Shown: positions 52,321-61,468 of the stretch, one piece after another
How positions within the stretch are numbered: position 1 is the stretch's first letter
How the letters are laid out: every line of letters starts with the position of its first letter
Source: an uncultured Mucilaginibacter sp.
Lineage (GTDB): Bacteria > Bacteroidota > Bacteroidia > Sphingobacteriales > Sphingobacteriaceae
Length of the DNA: 64,000 nt
Assembly: GCF_946479965.1 (NCBI RefSeq)
Contig: NZ_CAMLHX010000003.1
Location: 1 to 64,000, forward strand
Reading direction: 5' to 3'
The notes under the pieces: model-generated
What the model was told of the DNA's origin: nothing
The model's input: the letters and a program-made list of their open reading frames with translations, nothing else
Databases searched by the model: none
Translations under genes and position numbers: made by a program

Positions 52321-53049
52321 ATGAAAACCGAATTGTTTATTCCCTGCTTTATAGATCAGCTTTTTCCGGATACCGCATTTAATACCATAAAACTGCTTGA
52401 AAAGGCGGGCTGCGAAGTACACTATAACCCTGAGCAAACCTGCTGCGGACAGCCGGCATTTAACGCGGGTTTTTGGGACGAAGCCAAAACGGTGGGGCGC
52501 AAATTTCTGGATGGTTTTTCAGATGACAGCGTGATCGTTACGCCATCAGCATCATGCACCGGCATGGTGAAGAACTATTATAACGATCTGTTTACCAACA
52601 CCATGGTGCATAACCATTGTAGAAATGTGCAAGGCAATATCTTTGAGTTGTCAGATTTTTTGGTGAATGTTATTCAGTTTGACAAATTTGGCGCCGAGTT
52701 GGAAGGTCGCGCTGTTTACCACGATAGCTGCAGCGCCCTGCGCGAGTGCAAGATCAAGGAAGAGCCGCGTCAACTTTTATCAAACGTATTGGGATTAGAA
52801 TTGCTTGAACTGCAACAAGGCGATACCTGCTGCGGCTTCGGCGGTACCTTCGCGGTTAAGTTCGACGCTATATCAGCCGCAATGGCTCAGCAAAAAGTTG
52901 ATTTTGCCATGGAAGCCGGCGCTGATTATATTATCTCTACTGATGCTTCCTGTCTGCTGCACTTGCAAAGCTATATCGATAAAAACAACCTCTCTATTAA
53001 AACCATGCACTTAGCCGATGTGCTGACGCATGGTTGGGGGAATGTTTGA
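52321..53049 (+). CDS. LutA/YkgE-like (Fe-S)-binding CCG-domain protein
   Basis: 242 residues with two CCG domains: PCFIDQLFPDTAFN, EQTCCGQPAFNAGF in the first half, and YHDSCSALRE, GDTCCGFGGTFAVKF in the second. This is the LutA/YkgE plan, part of the L-lactate oxidation complex LutABC, which feeds electrons from lactate through Fe-S clusters. LutB and LutC are not seen here, so the role may differ or the partners may be elsewhere. It follows the Hint gene by 64 bases and may be co-transcribed. Confidence 0.9.
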   Translation: MKTELFIPCFIDQLFPDTAFNTIKLLEKAGCEVHYNPEQTCCGQPAFNAGFWDEAKTVGRKFLDGFSDDSVIVTPSASCTGMVKNYYNDLFTNTMVHNHCRNVQGNIFELSDFLVNVIQFDKFGAELEGRAVYHDSCSALRECKIKEEPRQLLSNVLGLELLELQQGDTCCGFGGTFAVKFDAISAAMAQQKVDFAMEAGADYIISTDASCLLHLQSYIDKNNLSIKTMHLADVLTHGWGNV

Positions 53050-53121
53050 GTGTGATTTTGAATTTCGAATGTTCGATTTCGGATTTTTATTTGTTGGCAG
53101 CTGTTTTGCTTTGTTTTCAAC

Positions 53122-53349
53122 ATGCAACGCTACCAATCAGCAGAAAAAAACACCGGCGTTATAGCTTATGAGATCGTCCCAGATGGCATCAGTATAAAAT
53201 TCAGGGATGGCTCGGTATATCTGTATACTATTCAAAGCACCGGCAAAACGCATATTACTCAAATGCAACGTTTAGCCCGGGAAGGAGCGGGGCTTACCAC
53301 CTATATTAACCAGCATGTACGAGAAAACTACCAGGAAAAGCTGAATTAA
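53122..53349 (+). CDS. KTSC-like domain protein, 75 aa
   Basis: 75 residues: IAYEIVPDGISIKFRDGSVYLY followed by THITQMQRLAREGAGLTTYINQHV. The pattern, a short beta hairpin with G-x-V-Y-x-Y then a helix with a small-residue turn, resembles the KTSC domain found alone or at the end of lysyl-tRNA synthetases. The function of that domain is not established. The call is by eye. It sits alone after the LutA-like gene, separated by a spacer of TTCGA-type words. Confidence 0.6.
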   Translation: MQRYQSAEKNTGVIAYEIVPDGISIKFRDGSVYLYTIQSTGKTHITQMQRLAREGAGLTTYINQHVRENYQEKLN

Positions 53350-53420
53350 CGCAATATCTGCTCATTTAGCCGTTACTGGCATGATGCTTGACTTATGCGT
53401 TTACATTAAGATTTGAAGCG

Positions 53421-53591
53421 ATGGGAAATTGGGAACATTATGTAGTTGGAATTTTTGTAGTATTAGTTATCTACATTTTCGCGTTTGGTGGCGCAGCCAT
53501 GGTTGGCGGCAAATTTGATAACTGGACAAGCAGGTTAAAGCGCCATAAGGTGTCCTTTAAATGGAAAAGAAAGAAGCTTGAACGGTATTAA
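53421..53591 (+). CDS. Small single-span membrane protein, 56 aa
   Basis: Start at the ATG of [16 protein letters not shown] (a TTG 33 bases upstream is less likely). One hydrophobic helix (about 8-30) is followed by a basic tail ([19 protein letters not shown]), so the C-terminus is probably cytoplasmic. No family is recognised. Its stop overlaps the macro-domain gene stop by four bases in convergent orientation. Confidence 0.5.
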   Translation: MGNWEHYVVGIFVVLVIYIFAFGGAAMVGGKFDNWTSRLKRHKVSFKWKRKKLERY

Positions 53592-54106
53592 CCTAAAAGC
53601 GTTTGGTATAGCCGGTAATTCTCCGCGTCAAAACAAACAAATATTACTTTTTTGATCTGCTCGTTATCAGCCAAAAAATCATTTACTGTCTTTACTGCAA
53701 TTTCTGCCGCATCAGGCTTCGGGAAATGATACACACCTGTACTTATATTAGGGAAGGCAATAGTTTCCACGCCGTTATCTATCGCTACCTTTAAGCTATT
53801 TCTATAAGCGTTAGTCAATAATTGTTCAGCTTTTTGAGTACTGCTTTTGCTCCAAACCGGGCCAACAGTGTGTATAACATATTTTGCGGGGAGATTACCG
53901 CCTGTAGTTATTACGGCCTCGCCGGTTTTACAGCCACCCTGGCGTTCGCGTATTTTGTAACAATCCTCTAAAATAGCTTTTCCACCCGCGCGATGAATAG
54001 CACCATCAACTCCGCCACCACCTAATAAACTGGTGTTGGCCGCGTTAACAATGGCATCGGCTTTTATTTTGGTGATATCGCCCTGAATCAATTCAATCTT
54101 GCTCAT
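53588..54106 (-). CDS. Macro domain O-acetyl-ADP-ribose deacetylase
   Basis: 172 residues, one macro domain of the MacroD/YmdB type. [35 protein letters not shown] has the conserved Asn and Gly-rich ADP-ribose loop; ISTGVYHFP and the [15 protein letters not shown] end complete it. Such enzymes remove acetyl from O-acetyl-ADP-ribose or ADP-ribose from acidic residues. No sirtuin is adjacent. A TAATTTTG -7 box on the minus strand at 54172-54179 could drive it. Confidence 0.94.
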   Translation of the reverse strand: MSKIELIQGDITKIKADAIVNAANTSLLGGGGVDGAIHRAGGKAILEDCYKIRERQGGCKTGEAVITTGGNLPAKYVIHTVGPVWSKSSTQKAEQLLTNAYRNSLKVAIDNGVETIAFPNISTGVYHFPKPDAAEIAVKTVNDFLADNEQIKKVIFVCFDAENYRLYQTLLG

Positions 54107-54171
54107 GTAATTTTAACCAACCATAGCGCTATCGGTTTTTTATAACCGATAAAATTCCTAAATTCGCAACA

Positions 54172-54179
54172 CAAAATTA
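54172..54179 (-). promoter_or_regulatory. -7 box of the macro-domain gene
   Basis: TAATTTTG on the minus strand fits TAnnTTTG, giving a leader of about 60 bases; no -33 TTG stands out. Confidence 0.4.
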
Positions 54180-54224
54180 AGATCGCGTTAGTAGGCGATC
54201 GACTAAAAGTAAAATTTAAAAACC

Positions 54225-54264
54225 GGACTTCAAATGAAGTCCCTCTCCTAAAGGAGAGGGACTT
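54225..54264 (+). repeat. REP-like alternating hairpins upstream of thrS
   Basis: Two mutually exclusive stems share GAAGTCC. One is GGACTTC/GAAGTCC (54225-54231 with 54236-54242). The other is a perfect 12-bp stem AAGTCCCTCTCC/GGAGAGGGACTT (54237-54248 with 54253-54264). There is no T run. Confidence 0.75.
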
Positions 54265-54290
54265 AGGGTGAGGCCAAATCATGTTTGTAG

Positions 54291-56216
54291 ATGATCAAGA
54301 TTACACTACCCGACGGTTCCGTTCGTGAGTACGAACAGGGAACTACTTCTATGCAGATAGCGCTGTCTATCTCTGAAGGTTTAGCACGAAACGTATTAGC
54401 TGCTGAAGTTGATGGCGAGGTTTGGGATGCCAACCGCGCTATCGAAAAAGACTCGCAGGTTAAATTATTGACCTGGAACGATGTTAAAGGCAAAGCAACA
54501 TTCTGGCACTCATCGGCCCACATGATGGCCGAGGCGCTGGAGGCACTTTATCCGGGTACCAAATTTGGTATCGGTCCGGCAATTGAGACCGGTTTTTACT
54601 ATGATGTTGACTTTGGCGATAAACCTTTTTCATCAGAAGAGTTTAAGAAGATAGAAGACAAGATGCTGGAGCTGGCTAAGGCTAAAGAGGAGTTTACCCG
54701 TAAACCTGTTAGCAAAGCCGATGCGATAGCTTATTTCACCGAAAAAGGCGATGAGTACAAACTGGACCTGATAAAGGACCTGCCTGATGGTGCCATCACT
54801 TTTTATACACAAGGTAACTTTACTGATCTGTGCCGCGGGCCGCACATCCCTAATACCGGCTTTGTAAAAGCTGTTAAATTGATGAGTGTTGCCGGTGCCT
54901 ACTGGCGCGGCGACGAAACCCGTAAGCAGCTTACCCGTATCTATGCTGTTACTTTCCCTAAAGCGAGCGAACTGACTGAATATCTGCGCATTCTGGAAGA
55001 AGCCAAAAAACGCGATCACCGTAAATTAGGTAAGGAACTGGAGCTGTTTGCTTTCTCTGAAAAAGTAGGTATGGGCCTGCCTTTGTGGTTGCCAAAAGGC
55101 ACTGCTTTGCGTGAGCGTTTAACTAACTTTTTGCAAAAGGCACAGGTTAAAGCTGGTTACGAGCAGGTTATTACACCGCACATCGGGCATAAAAACTTGT
55201 ATGTTACTTCGGGTCACTATGAAAAATATGGGGCCGATTCTTTTCAGCCCATAAAAACACCGCAGGAAGGCGAGGAGTTCTTTTTAAAACCGATGAACTG
55301 CCCGCACCATTGCGAGATCTATAAAACAAAACCACGCTCTTATAAGGACCTTCCGGTGCGTTTGGCAGAGTTTGGTACCGTTTACCGTTACGAACAAAGC
55401 GGCGAGCTGCACGGTTTAACCCGTGTACGTGGCTTTACTCAGGATGACGCGCATTTGTTTTGCCGTCCTGACCAGGTGAAAGAAGAGTTTAAGAAAGTAA
55501 TCGACCTGGTATTATATGTTTTTGGTGCTTTAGGTTTTGAGGATTATACCGCTCAAATATCGCTACGTGATCCTGAAAATAAAGCTAAATACATCGGTAC
55601 TGACGAGAACTGGGCTTTAGCAGAATCAGCTATTATTGAAGCTGCTGCAGAAAAAGGTTTAAACACTGTTGTTGAGTTGGGTGAAGCCGCATTTTACGGC
55701 CCTAAGCTCGACTTTATGGTGAAGGATGCCATTGGCCGTAAATGGCAATTGGGTACCATACAGGTAGATTATAACCTGCCTGAGCGCTTTGAACTGGAGT
55801 ATACAGGCAGCGATAACCAGAAGCATCGCCCGGTTATGATCCACCGTGCGCCATTTGGCTCAATGGAGCGCTTTGTTGCCGTGTTAATTGAGCATTGCGC
55901 GGGTAATTTCCCGCTATGGCTATCGCCTGAACAGTTTATTATATTGCCTATCTCAGAAAAGTATGAAGATTATGCAAAAAAACTTTCAGATGAGTTAAAA
56001 GATTCCGATATTTGCGGGCTAATTGACTTCAGGGACGAGAAGATAGGGCGGAAGATACGCGACGCTGAAGTTAAAAAGATCCCATATATGCTGATAGTTG
56101 GCGAAAAAGAGACTGAACAAAATGAGGTTTCCGTTCGCAGACATGGGCAAGGGGATCTGGGTAGCATGAGTATTGAAGATTTAAAAAAACAAATAATAAA
56201 AGAAATAACCGTATAA
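54291..56216 (+). CDS. thrS: Threonyl-tRNA synthetase
   Basis: 641 residues. A TGS domain ([15 protein letters not shown]) and the N2 editing domain ([11 protein letters not shown], with the conserved His pair) precede the class II core: motif 1 region, motif 2 ([24 protein letters not shown]), the CPHHCEIY zinc site, and motif 3 ([11 protein letters not shown]). An anticodon-binding domain is C-terminal. It charges tRNA-Thr. ATG at 54291 is correct; an earlier ATG at 54281 is out of frame. infC begins one base after its stop. The upstream alternating hairpins might affect expression. Confidence 0.98.
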   Translation: MIKITLPDGSVREYEQGTTSMQIALSISEGLARNVLAAEVDGEVWDANRAIEKDSQVKLLTWNDVKGKATFWHSSAHMMAEALEALYPGTKFGIGPAIETGFYYDVDFGDKPFSSEEFKKIEDKMLELAKAKEEFTRKPVSKADAIAYFTEKGDEYKLDLIKDLPDGAITFYTQGNFTDLCRGPHIPNTGFVKAVKLMSVAGAYWRGDETRKQLTRIYAVTFPKASELTEYLRILEEAKKRDHRKLGKELELFAFSEKVGMGLPLWLPKGTALRERLTNFLQKAQVKAGYEQVITPHIGHKNLYVTSGHYEKYGADSFQPIKTPQEGEEFFLKPMNCPHHCEIYKTKPRSYKDLPVRLAEFGTVYRYEQSGELHGLTRVRGFTQDDAHLFCRPDQVKEEFKKVIDLVLYVFGALGFEDYTAQISLRDPENKAKYIGTDENWALAESAIIEAAAEKGLNTVVELGEAAFYGPKLDFMVKDAIGRKWQLGTIQVDYNLPERFELEYTGSDNQKHRPVMIHRAPFGSMERFVAVLIEHCAGNFPLWLSPEQFIILPISEKYEDYAKKLSDELKDSDICGLIDFRDEKIGRKIRDAEVKKIPYMLIVGEKETEQNEVSVRRHGQGDLGSMSIEDLKKQIIKEITV

Positions 56217-56217
56217 C

Positions 56218-56784
56218 TTGGCATTAAACAAACCATTCAACAGAGGACCAAGGCTTCCTTTCAAGAAGAAAGAAGCTGAACACAACATTAATCAATTCAT
56301 CAGAGCTGCCGAAGTTCGTTTGGTAGGCGATAATGTAGAAACGGGTGTTTATGCGTTAAAAGATGCTTTAGCGATAGCTGAAGAGCAAGAGTTGGATCTG
56401 GTTGAGATATCGCCTAACGCTGTTCCGCCGGTTTGTAAAGTAACAGACTATAACAAGTTTATTTACGAACAGAAGAAGAAGCTTAAAGAGATAAAAAGCA
56501 ACGCCAAACAAACGGTTATTAAAGAAATACGCTTCGGACCGAACACTGATGACCATGACTTCGATTTTAAATTGAAACATGCCACCAAGTTTTTAGAAGC
56601 AGGCGAGAAGGTGAGGGCCTACGTACACTTTAAAGGTCGTGCAATTGTATACAAAGAGCAGGGCGAAATATTGCTGCTGCGTTTTGCACAGGCATTAGAG
56701 GAGGTAGGTAAGGTAGAGCAATTGCCAAAGCTGGAAGGAAAACGGATGTTTTTAACCGTTGCTCCAAAAGTAGGTAAAAAATAA
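56218..56784 (+). CDS. infC: Translation initiation factor IF-3, TTG start
   Basis: 188 residues. There is no in-frame ATG before the core of the protein, so the TTG at 56218 must be the start. The N-domain has [14 protein letters not shown] and [22 protein letters not shown]; the C-domain has [25 protein letters not shown] and [19 protein letters not shown]-3 rejects non-standard start codons, and in other bacteria infC uses a rare start (AUU in E. coli) for autoregulation. The TTG here fits that idea. It is translationally coupled to thrS (one-base gap). Confidence 0.95.
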   Translation: MALNKPFNRGPRLPFKKKEAEHNINQFIRAAEVRLVGDNVETGVYALKDALAIAEEQELDLVEISPNAVPPVCKVTDYNKFIYEQKKKLKEIKSNAKQTVIKEIRFGPNTDDHDFDFKLKHATKFLEAGEKVRAYVHFKGRAIVYKEQGEILLLRFAQALEEVGKVEQLPKLEGKRMFLTVAPKVGKK

Positions 56785-56880
56785 GGATGTGCAGATTTCA
56801 GATGTGCGGATGTGCAGATGAGGTTTGTTTATTAAGAATTAAAGATGTGCAGATGCTTTAGCAGATGTGCAGATGAAGAT
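56785..56880. repeat. GATGTGCAGATG word repeat between infC and rpmI
   Basis: Five copies of GATGTGC(A/G) occur in under 100 bases, interrupted by AT-rich sequence. It lies inside a ribosomal operon. Confidence 0.7.
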
Positions 56881-56924
56881 AAAGCGTTGAGAAACGCCTG
56901 TAACTAACAAAAATAAATAACGAC

Positions 56925-57125
56925 ATGCCAAAAATGAAAACCAATTCCAGTGCTAAAAAGCGTTTTAAGCTTACTGGAACCGGTAAAATTGCAAGAAAGA
57001 GCGCTTTCAAAAGCCACATCTTAACCAAGATGAGCACTAAACGTAAGCGTAATCTTACCCGCAGCACTTTAGTATCTGATGCTGATATGGGTAACGTTAA
57101 GCGTATGCTTGCAATCGGAAAGTAA
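56925..57125 (+). CDS. rpmI: 50S ribosomal protein L35
   Basis: 66 residues, the normal size: [61 protein letters not shown]35 is a basic protein of the large subunit. It lies between infC and rplT as in most bacteria. The spacer to infC is unusually long (140 bases) because of the repeated words. Confidence 0.97.
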   Translation: MPKMKTNSSAKKRFKLTGTGKIARKSAFKSHILTKMSTKRKRNLTRSTLVSDADMGNVKRMLAIGK

Positions 57126-57199
57126 TTAACAAATTAATTAACCAGGTATTAGAGTATTAAAGTCCGTAAAACGGCACTCACTACCAAAAACAACAAAAA

Positions 57200-57544
57200 A
57201 TGCCACGTTCAGTTAACGCCGTAGCGTCGAGAAGACGCAGGAAAAGGATCATGAACCTCGCCAAAGGTTATTGGGGTTCACGCAGCAAGGTTTATACCGT
57301 TGCTAAAAACACAGTAGAAAAAGGTTTACAATACGCTTACCGCGACCGTAAGACCAAAAAACGCGAATTCCGCGCTCTTTGGATCCAACGTATCAACGCA
57401 GGTGCGCGTCAGTACGGTATCTCTTACTCCGTTTTAATGGGTAAATTAAACGCTAAAAGCATTGGCTTAAACCGTAAGGTATTGGCCGATTTAGCGATGA
57501 ACAACCCTGACGCTTTTAAAGCAGTTGTTGACGCAGTAAAATAA
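57200..57544 (+). CDS. rplT: 50S ribosomal protein L20
   Basis: 114 residues: [20 protein letters not shown], the [15 protein letters not shown] segment, [20 protein letters not shown] and [19 protein letters not shown]20 binds 23S rRNA early in assembly and in other bacteria represses its own operon by binding the leader mRNA. No clear L20-like leader structure is recognised here. A terminator follows. Confidence 0.98.
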   Translation: MPRSVNAVASRRRRKRIMNLAKGYWGSRSKVYTVAKNTVEKGLQYAYRDRKTKKREFRALWIQRINAGARQYGISYSVLMGKLNAKSIGLNRKVLADLAMNNPDAFKAVVDAVK

Positions 57545-57585
57545 CATTATAAGATTTCACCGATTCGTTGGTGATTTCACAGATT

Positions 57586-57618
57586 AAAAGGCTTTCCGAG
57601 GATTTGGAAGGCCTTTTT
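57586..57618 (+). terminator. Terminator after rplT
   Basis: A 12-bp stem (AAAAGGCTTTCC with GGAAGGCCTTTT, one G-U pair) followed by a T run, about 40 bases after the stop. Confidence 0.85.
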
Positions 57619-57710
57619 TGCGTTATGACTTTTTCTGAACTAACCTAAGGTTGGCGCAAGAATGCAGCGTTGGGCGAGTTGATTAGGGACGTCTTATGTT
57701 TTGTGATGCA

Positions 57711-58148
57711 TTACAGACTGTCTCTTTTATACTCCTCTATCATATTCCTTACGTCCGGTATGTTTTCCACTTGAGTTTTTAATCCTTGAGTTAAATTGCC
57801 GGGCAATATAATTTTTAAATCTATTCCATTTTTATCGGTTATCATGAAAGATCTTGGTTGACCAAAATGAGCGTTTTTTCTTTCGACAACTTTCTGATTG
57901 TAGAATTTTTTTAAAGCAGTAAGATAGGCTACTGTATCATTGTCGGCAGTTAGAGGAGTAGCCGTACTATCAAGTGTAATTTTGCCGCTCGGATCGTCGT
58001 AATTATCTTGGTATAAGAAAAGAGTGTATTTTTTACCACCTGCATCACTGGCAATGGGCTTAGAATTTGAATCGTCGGTATTACGGTTTGAACAACTTTG
58101 AATAGAGGTGGCAATCAACAGTGCGAGGATAAGTGTTTTAATATTCAT
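57711..58148 (-). CDS. Lipoprotein of unknown function, 145 aa
   Basis: Start at the ATG of MNIKTLILALLIATSIQSC, with lipidated Cys19; a longer frame from 58256 runs over the promoter box. The mature part is acidic and has no known domain. A beta-rich segment (GKKYTLFLYQDNYDDP) and helical stretches (YLTALKKFYNQKVVER) can be seen, ending with PDVRNMIEEYKRDSL. It probably sits on the periplasmic face of a membrane. It is monocistronic, on the minus strand and convergent with rplT. Confidence 0.7.
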   Translation of the reverse strand: MNIKTLILALLIATSIQSCSNRNTDDSNSKPIASDAGGKKYTLFLYQDNYDDPSGKITLDSTATPLTADNDTVAYLTALKKFYNQKVVERKNAHFGQPRSFMITDKNGIDLKIILPGNLTQGLKTQVENIPDVRNMIEEYKRDSL

Positions 58149-58169
58149 ATTGATAAAATTTAGATAAGG

Positions 58170-58177
58170 CAAATATA
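58170..58177 (-). promoter_or_regulatory. -7 box of the lipoprotein gene
   Basis: TATATTTG on the minus strand, ending 21 bases before the ATG at 58148; supports that start. Confidence 0.5.
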
Positions 58178-58276
58178 ATAAATCGATAAACAAAAGGAAC
58201 TTAGTGCCTTGTGCACCTATGTTAATACAGGCGTTGTTGCGTGTTATCACCAACAAGCGCGGGAACTGCGTACCTA

Positions 58277-59419
58277 TTAAATTATCTTTTTTAAACCCGG
58301 CACATTAACCAAAAGTTTCGCCAGCAAAAACGTACCAATTACGGCCAAAGGTGCAACTATCAAAAACTTTAACCCCGGTTCTATTGCCAGGTTATGTAGG
58401 GCTACGCTTAATGCAATAAGCACCAGGGGATGAAATATATACATGGCGAATGTTGTACGCGAAATGCTTGTCAACCATGCACCGGGATTGTTCAGGCGTG
58501 ACCTGCCGATTATAAGTAATGCGGCAGCAATGCTGAAACCGGTAAACTGCTCCCAAAGTGCATACCATAGCGATGGCCAGTGACCGCCTATGGTGAATTC
58601 GCTTAGGGGAAAATTAAGCAATTGTTGTACAACAAAAAACAGGGGGAACCCGATTGCGACCAGGTAAATAGCCGTTCGTCGCATTTGCTTACCGGTTTTT
58701 AACTCCATTTTCTCAAGCCATTTGCTGCGCGAGGCTATAAGGCCCAATATAAATAGGACAATATATTGCGGAAAATGCCCCAATTGGAATCCTAAAGGCT
58801 CAAGTACCCAACCTACGGGAAAAAACAAGCGTACAACATAGCTTACAAGGCCAATAACTCCTGCAAAAAGGAATATCTGTGTTGATGTGGGCGCAGGTAA
58901 ATTCAATTCATATTTCTTAGCTATCAGCCGGAAAAGCACATACAACAGCGTGAATATAAGTAAGGCTGCAACAAACCAAAGCACACCAAAGCTGATCCAA
59001 CTGTCAAAACCGCTTAGATATTGGAGGTAAGTTATCTTTGGATGCGTACCGGTATAGTTATAGGGAATAAAGCTTAAAAAGGGTGATAAAATAAGAGAAT
59101 AAAAAAGTAACGGCAGACCTAATCTCAACAACCTGTCGGTGATAAATTTTACCGGCCCCTTTTTGTCGTAGGACGAAGGAATAAAAAGAGCGGACAGGAA
59201 GAAAAAAAATCCCATAAAAAAACTCTGGTTAACGGCTACCAGCGTTGTAAGGGAAAGACTGACCCCAAGTAGCGTGGTCTTTTCAGAATAATACCAGCTG
59301 CCGGGAGCGCCGTAGGTAACCGCCGCATGGTGCACAATAACCAAAATGGTGAGGATAACTTTTAGATAGTCAATATAGGCTATCTTCGATTTGCTTGCGG
59401 GAATAGTAGGTTCGGCCAT
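58277..59419 (-). CDS. Acyltransferase 3 family membrane protein
   Basis: 380 residues with about ten hydrophobic helices. The N-terminal KIAYIDYLKVILTILVIVHH, with the conserved His near residue 32, identifies the acyltransferase-3 (OafA/YrhL-like) family. These membrane enzymes move acetyl or other acyl groups from the cytoplasm to surface sugars such as O-antigen, exopolysaccharide or peptidoglycan. The acceptor is not known. A later segment reads LTSISRTTFAMYIFHPLVL, also typical of the family. No glycan cluster is adjacent. Confidence 0.92.
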   Translation of the reverse strand: MAEPTIPASKSKIAYIDYLKVILTILVIVHHAAVTYGAPGSWYYSEKTTLLGVSLSLTTLVAVNQSFFMGFFFFLSALFIPSSYDKKGPVKFITDRLLRLGLPLLFYSLILSPFLSFIPYNYTGTHPKITYLQYLSGFDSWISFGVLWFVAALLIFTLLYVLFRLIAKKYELNLPAPTSTQIFLFAGVIGLVSYVVRLFFPVGWVLEPLGFQLGHFPQYIVLFILGLIASRSKWLEKMELKTGKQMRRTAIYLVAIGFPLFFVVQQLLNFPLSEFTIGGHWPSLWYALWEQFTGFSIAAALLIIGRSRLNNPGAWLTSISRTTFAMYIFHPLVLIALSVALHNLAIEPGLKFLIVAPLAVIGTFLLAKLLVNVPGLKKII

Positions 59420-59608
59420 ATGTACGGATAATAAATATAGAATAGCTGTTTTTATCTTAACAGTGGTTTTATTTACCCGCTTAAAATAATGCTAGTTCGC
59501 GCACAGTGTGATTAGGGGTTTACTAAAATAGGTATTTAACGGGTAGTTACAAACAAAAACAATCCATCAGTCCGCCACATTCTTGCTCCAGCACGGTGAG
59601 AAATATTA

Positions 59609-59638
59609 TATGTAAAAAAATGTAACTTTTTTTACATA
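59609..59638. promoter_or_regulatory. Perfect inverted repeat upstream of the amidase-like gene
   Basis: A 12-bp perfect arm pair (TATGTAAAAAAA and TTTTTTTACATA) around TGTAAC, 33 bases before the ATG at 59672. It could be an operator or leader hairpin. Confidence 0.55.
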
Positions 59639-59671
59639 CTGCCGTAAAAACCCTTACCTAATCCCACAAAA

Positions 59672-61456
59672 ATGAAAAAAACAATCGCGTATTTTCTGCT
59701 CGTAGTATTTCTATTTGGCTCATGCAAAAAAGAAAATCAACTTAGCCATTATGTTTCTACCAGTTCTTTGGACGATGGATCCGAAGTTGTATCAAAAACA
59801 GGAAGTGCCAACGTAAAAATAAGCACCGCAGCGCTTAATACTTGGTTTGCAAAAAATCCCGTTGGCCGTTATTTAACTCCTGATTGGACAAAAGCAATGC
59901 AAGCGAGTGTTGGCGGCGTTGCAGTCGTAAAAATACCTATTAAAGCCATTACAAATGTTTCTGGGCCGCTGAATAGCGGGGGGAAACAAGTGATGTCATC
60001 TGGAAACACCACGACACAGGGGACGCTAAACAATTTTGACCCAAATCATCCTCCAACCCTTTACTTTTTTAAAAACAAGTTGAACCCTGGCGATAGTTTA
60101 AAAGCGGTACTTTTAAACTTTGTACCTGCAGACAGTAACCATGAGAATGGAGAGAACAACATATGGACCGGTAAATTACTTGAATGGTCTCTCGAGTCAG
60201 ATAATGTATATTATCAGGATCTTGACAAAAGTTATGTAACATCAAAAGGCAGCATTACACCTATTTCGCTTTCTAATAATAGTAAAAGTATTAAAATTAA
60301 TAGCCTGGCTTCTTTTTTTAATGATATCTGGAACGCTATCGTATGGTTTTTTGAGTGGATAGGATATAATATTGGGCTACCGGGCACTTATACTGAATAT
60401 ATGAACGGTACTATTTTGACCTGGTGCGTCTTTTTAGGTGGAGTGCTTTGTTCAGGTGGCGGTGGGGGTGGTGATGGCGGTGGTGGTGGCGGAAGTGGCG
60501 GGAGTAGTTACAATTTCGTTTATGGAAGTTATCTTTTAGGCTATAATGGATATTTCGACGGTTCGGGGTGGCAGCCTTATGCAACCGATAGTGGTGGTAC
60601 CCCTTGTCCCGGGTTAAATGCAACCGGAGGCATTCAAGTCATGACTTTACCTGGATGTCCAATAATACCTCCGGAAAATACTACTGCAGGTCAAATCATA
60701 AGTGAAGCAGCTACAAAATATGGGTTAAATGGCCCTAAACGTGTATGGCTTAACCAACATGTTGATGCGTTTAATTTAATAAATGCATATGTTAATTTAG
60801 CCGGGCTTAGTGATGCAGAAAAATCAGAATATTTTAATTGGGCGATTGACTATTTGAAAAATAACCCAAATGTGTTGCTTGATGATTTCAAAAATCAATT
60901 TGCAATGCTTTCTGAGGGAGAGGATGGACCAGATTTTTTTGATCAAAGTTATTGGGATGGTCTACAAATTACTCAACAAACGCTACCCTCTTATGACGAT
61001 TTTTATGCCGCTTTCCCAAACATCGATGCAAACGCTGTTTATAATTTAATTGGTGGGCAAATTTTAGCACACCATATATCTAATCCTAGAAACTATTCAA
61101 ACGCTTGCGCTTTACGTGTAAGCAGGGCGTTAAATTATTCTGGAAAATTGATTCCACAACTTGCCGGTACAGAACAAGGGGCTGACGGTAAAAATTATTT
61201 TTTGAGTGCGAAGAACCTAAATAACTACCTTAAAAAAGTATTTGGTCAGCCTACGTACCATTTTACAAAAGCAGATGGTGGTACAAATGGAGAAAACTTC
61301 CCTAATTTAATGGCAGGTAAAAAAGGTATATATTCAATGTTAGCAAGTAATTGGGTAGCGAGTGGTCATGCTGATTTATTCACAGGTTCTATTTGTGATA
61401 GAGGTTGCGATATAACAAAATTTACTGATAGTATTGACTTATGGGTTTTACAATAA
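59672..61456 (+). CDS. Lipoprotein with C-terminal Tae4-like peptidoglycan amidase domain
   Basis: 594 residues. The lipobox FLFGSC gives lipidated Cys18. Residues about 50-250 form an unrecognised domain (STAALNTWFAKNPVGRY, then an aromatic NDIWNAIVWFFEWIGY). A Gly-rich linker follows at 262-280. A helical part (about 345-405) precedes the C-terminal domain. There Cys479 in NACALRVSRALNYSG, His566 and Asp568 in SGHADLFTG, and a final SIDLWVL match the order of T6SS amidase effector 4 (Tae4), a Cys-His NlpC/P60-like amidase. It is AT-rich, unlike its neighbours. The likely role is an antibacterial toxin on the cell surface; this is inference. Confidence 0.75.
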   Translation: MKKTIAYFLLVVFLFGSCKKENQLSHYVSTSSLDDGSEVVSKTGSANVKISTAALNTWFAKNPVGRYLTPDWTKAMQASVGGVAVVKIPIKAITNVSGPLNSGGKQVMSSGNTTTQGTLNNFDPNHPPTLYFFKNKLNPGDSLKAVLLNFVPADSNHENGENNIWTGKLLEWSLESDNVYYQDLDKSYVTSKGSITPISLSNNSKSIKINSLASFFNDIWNAIVWFFEWIGYNIGLPGTYTEYMNGTILTWCVFLGGVLCSGGGGGGDGGGGGGSGGSSYNFVYGSYLLGYNGYFDGSGWQPYATDSGGTPCPGLNATGGIQVMTLPGCPIIPPENTTAGQIISEAATKYGLNGPKRVWLNQHVDAFNLINAYVNLAGLSDAEKSEYFNWAIDYLKNNPNVLLDDFKNQFAMLSEGEDGPDFFDQSYWDGLQITQQTLPSYDDFYAAFPNIDANAVYNLIGGQILAHHISNPRNYSNACALRVSRALNYSGKLIPQLAGTEQGADGKNYFLSAKNLNNYLKKVFGQPTYHFTKADGGTNGENFPNLMAGKKGIYSMLASNWVASGHADLFTGSICDRGCDITKFTDSIDLWVLQ

Positions 61457-61468
61457 TTAAATTATACT

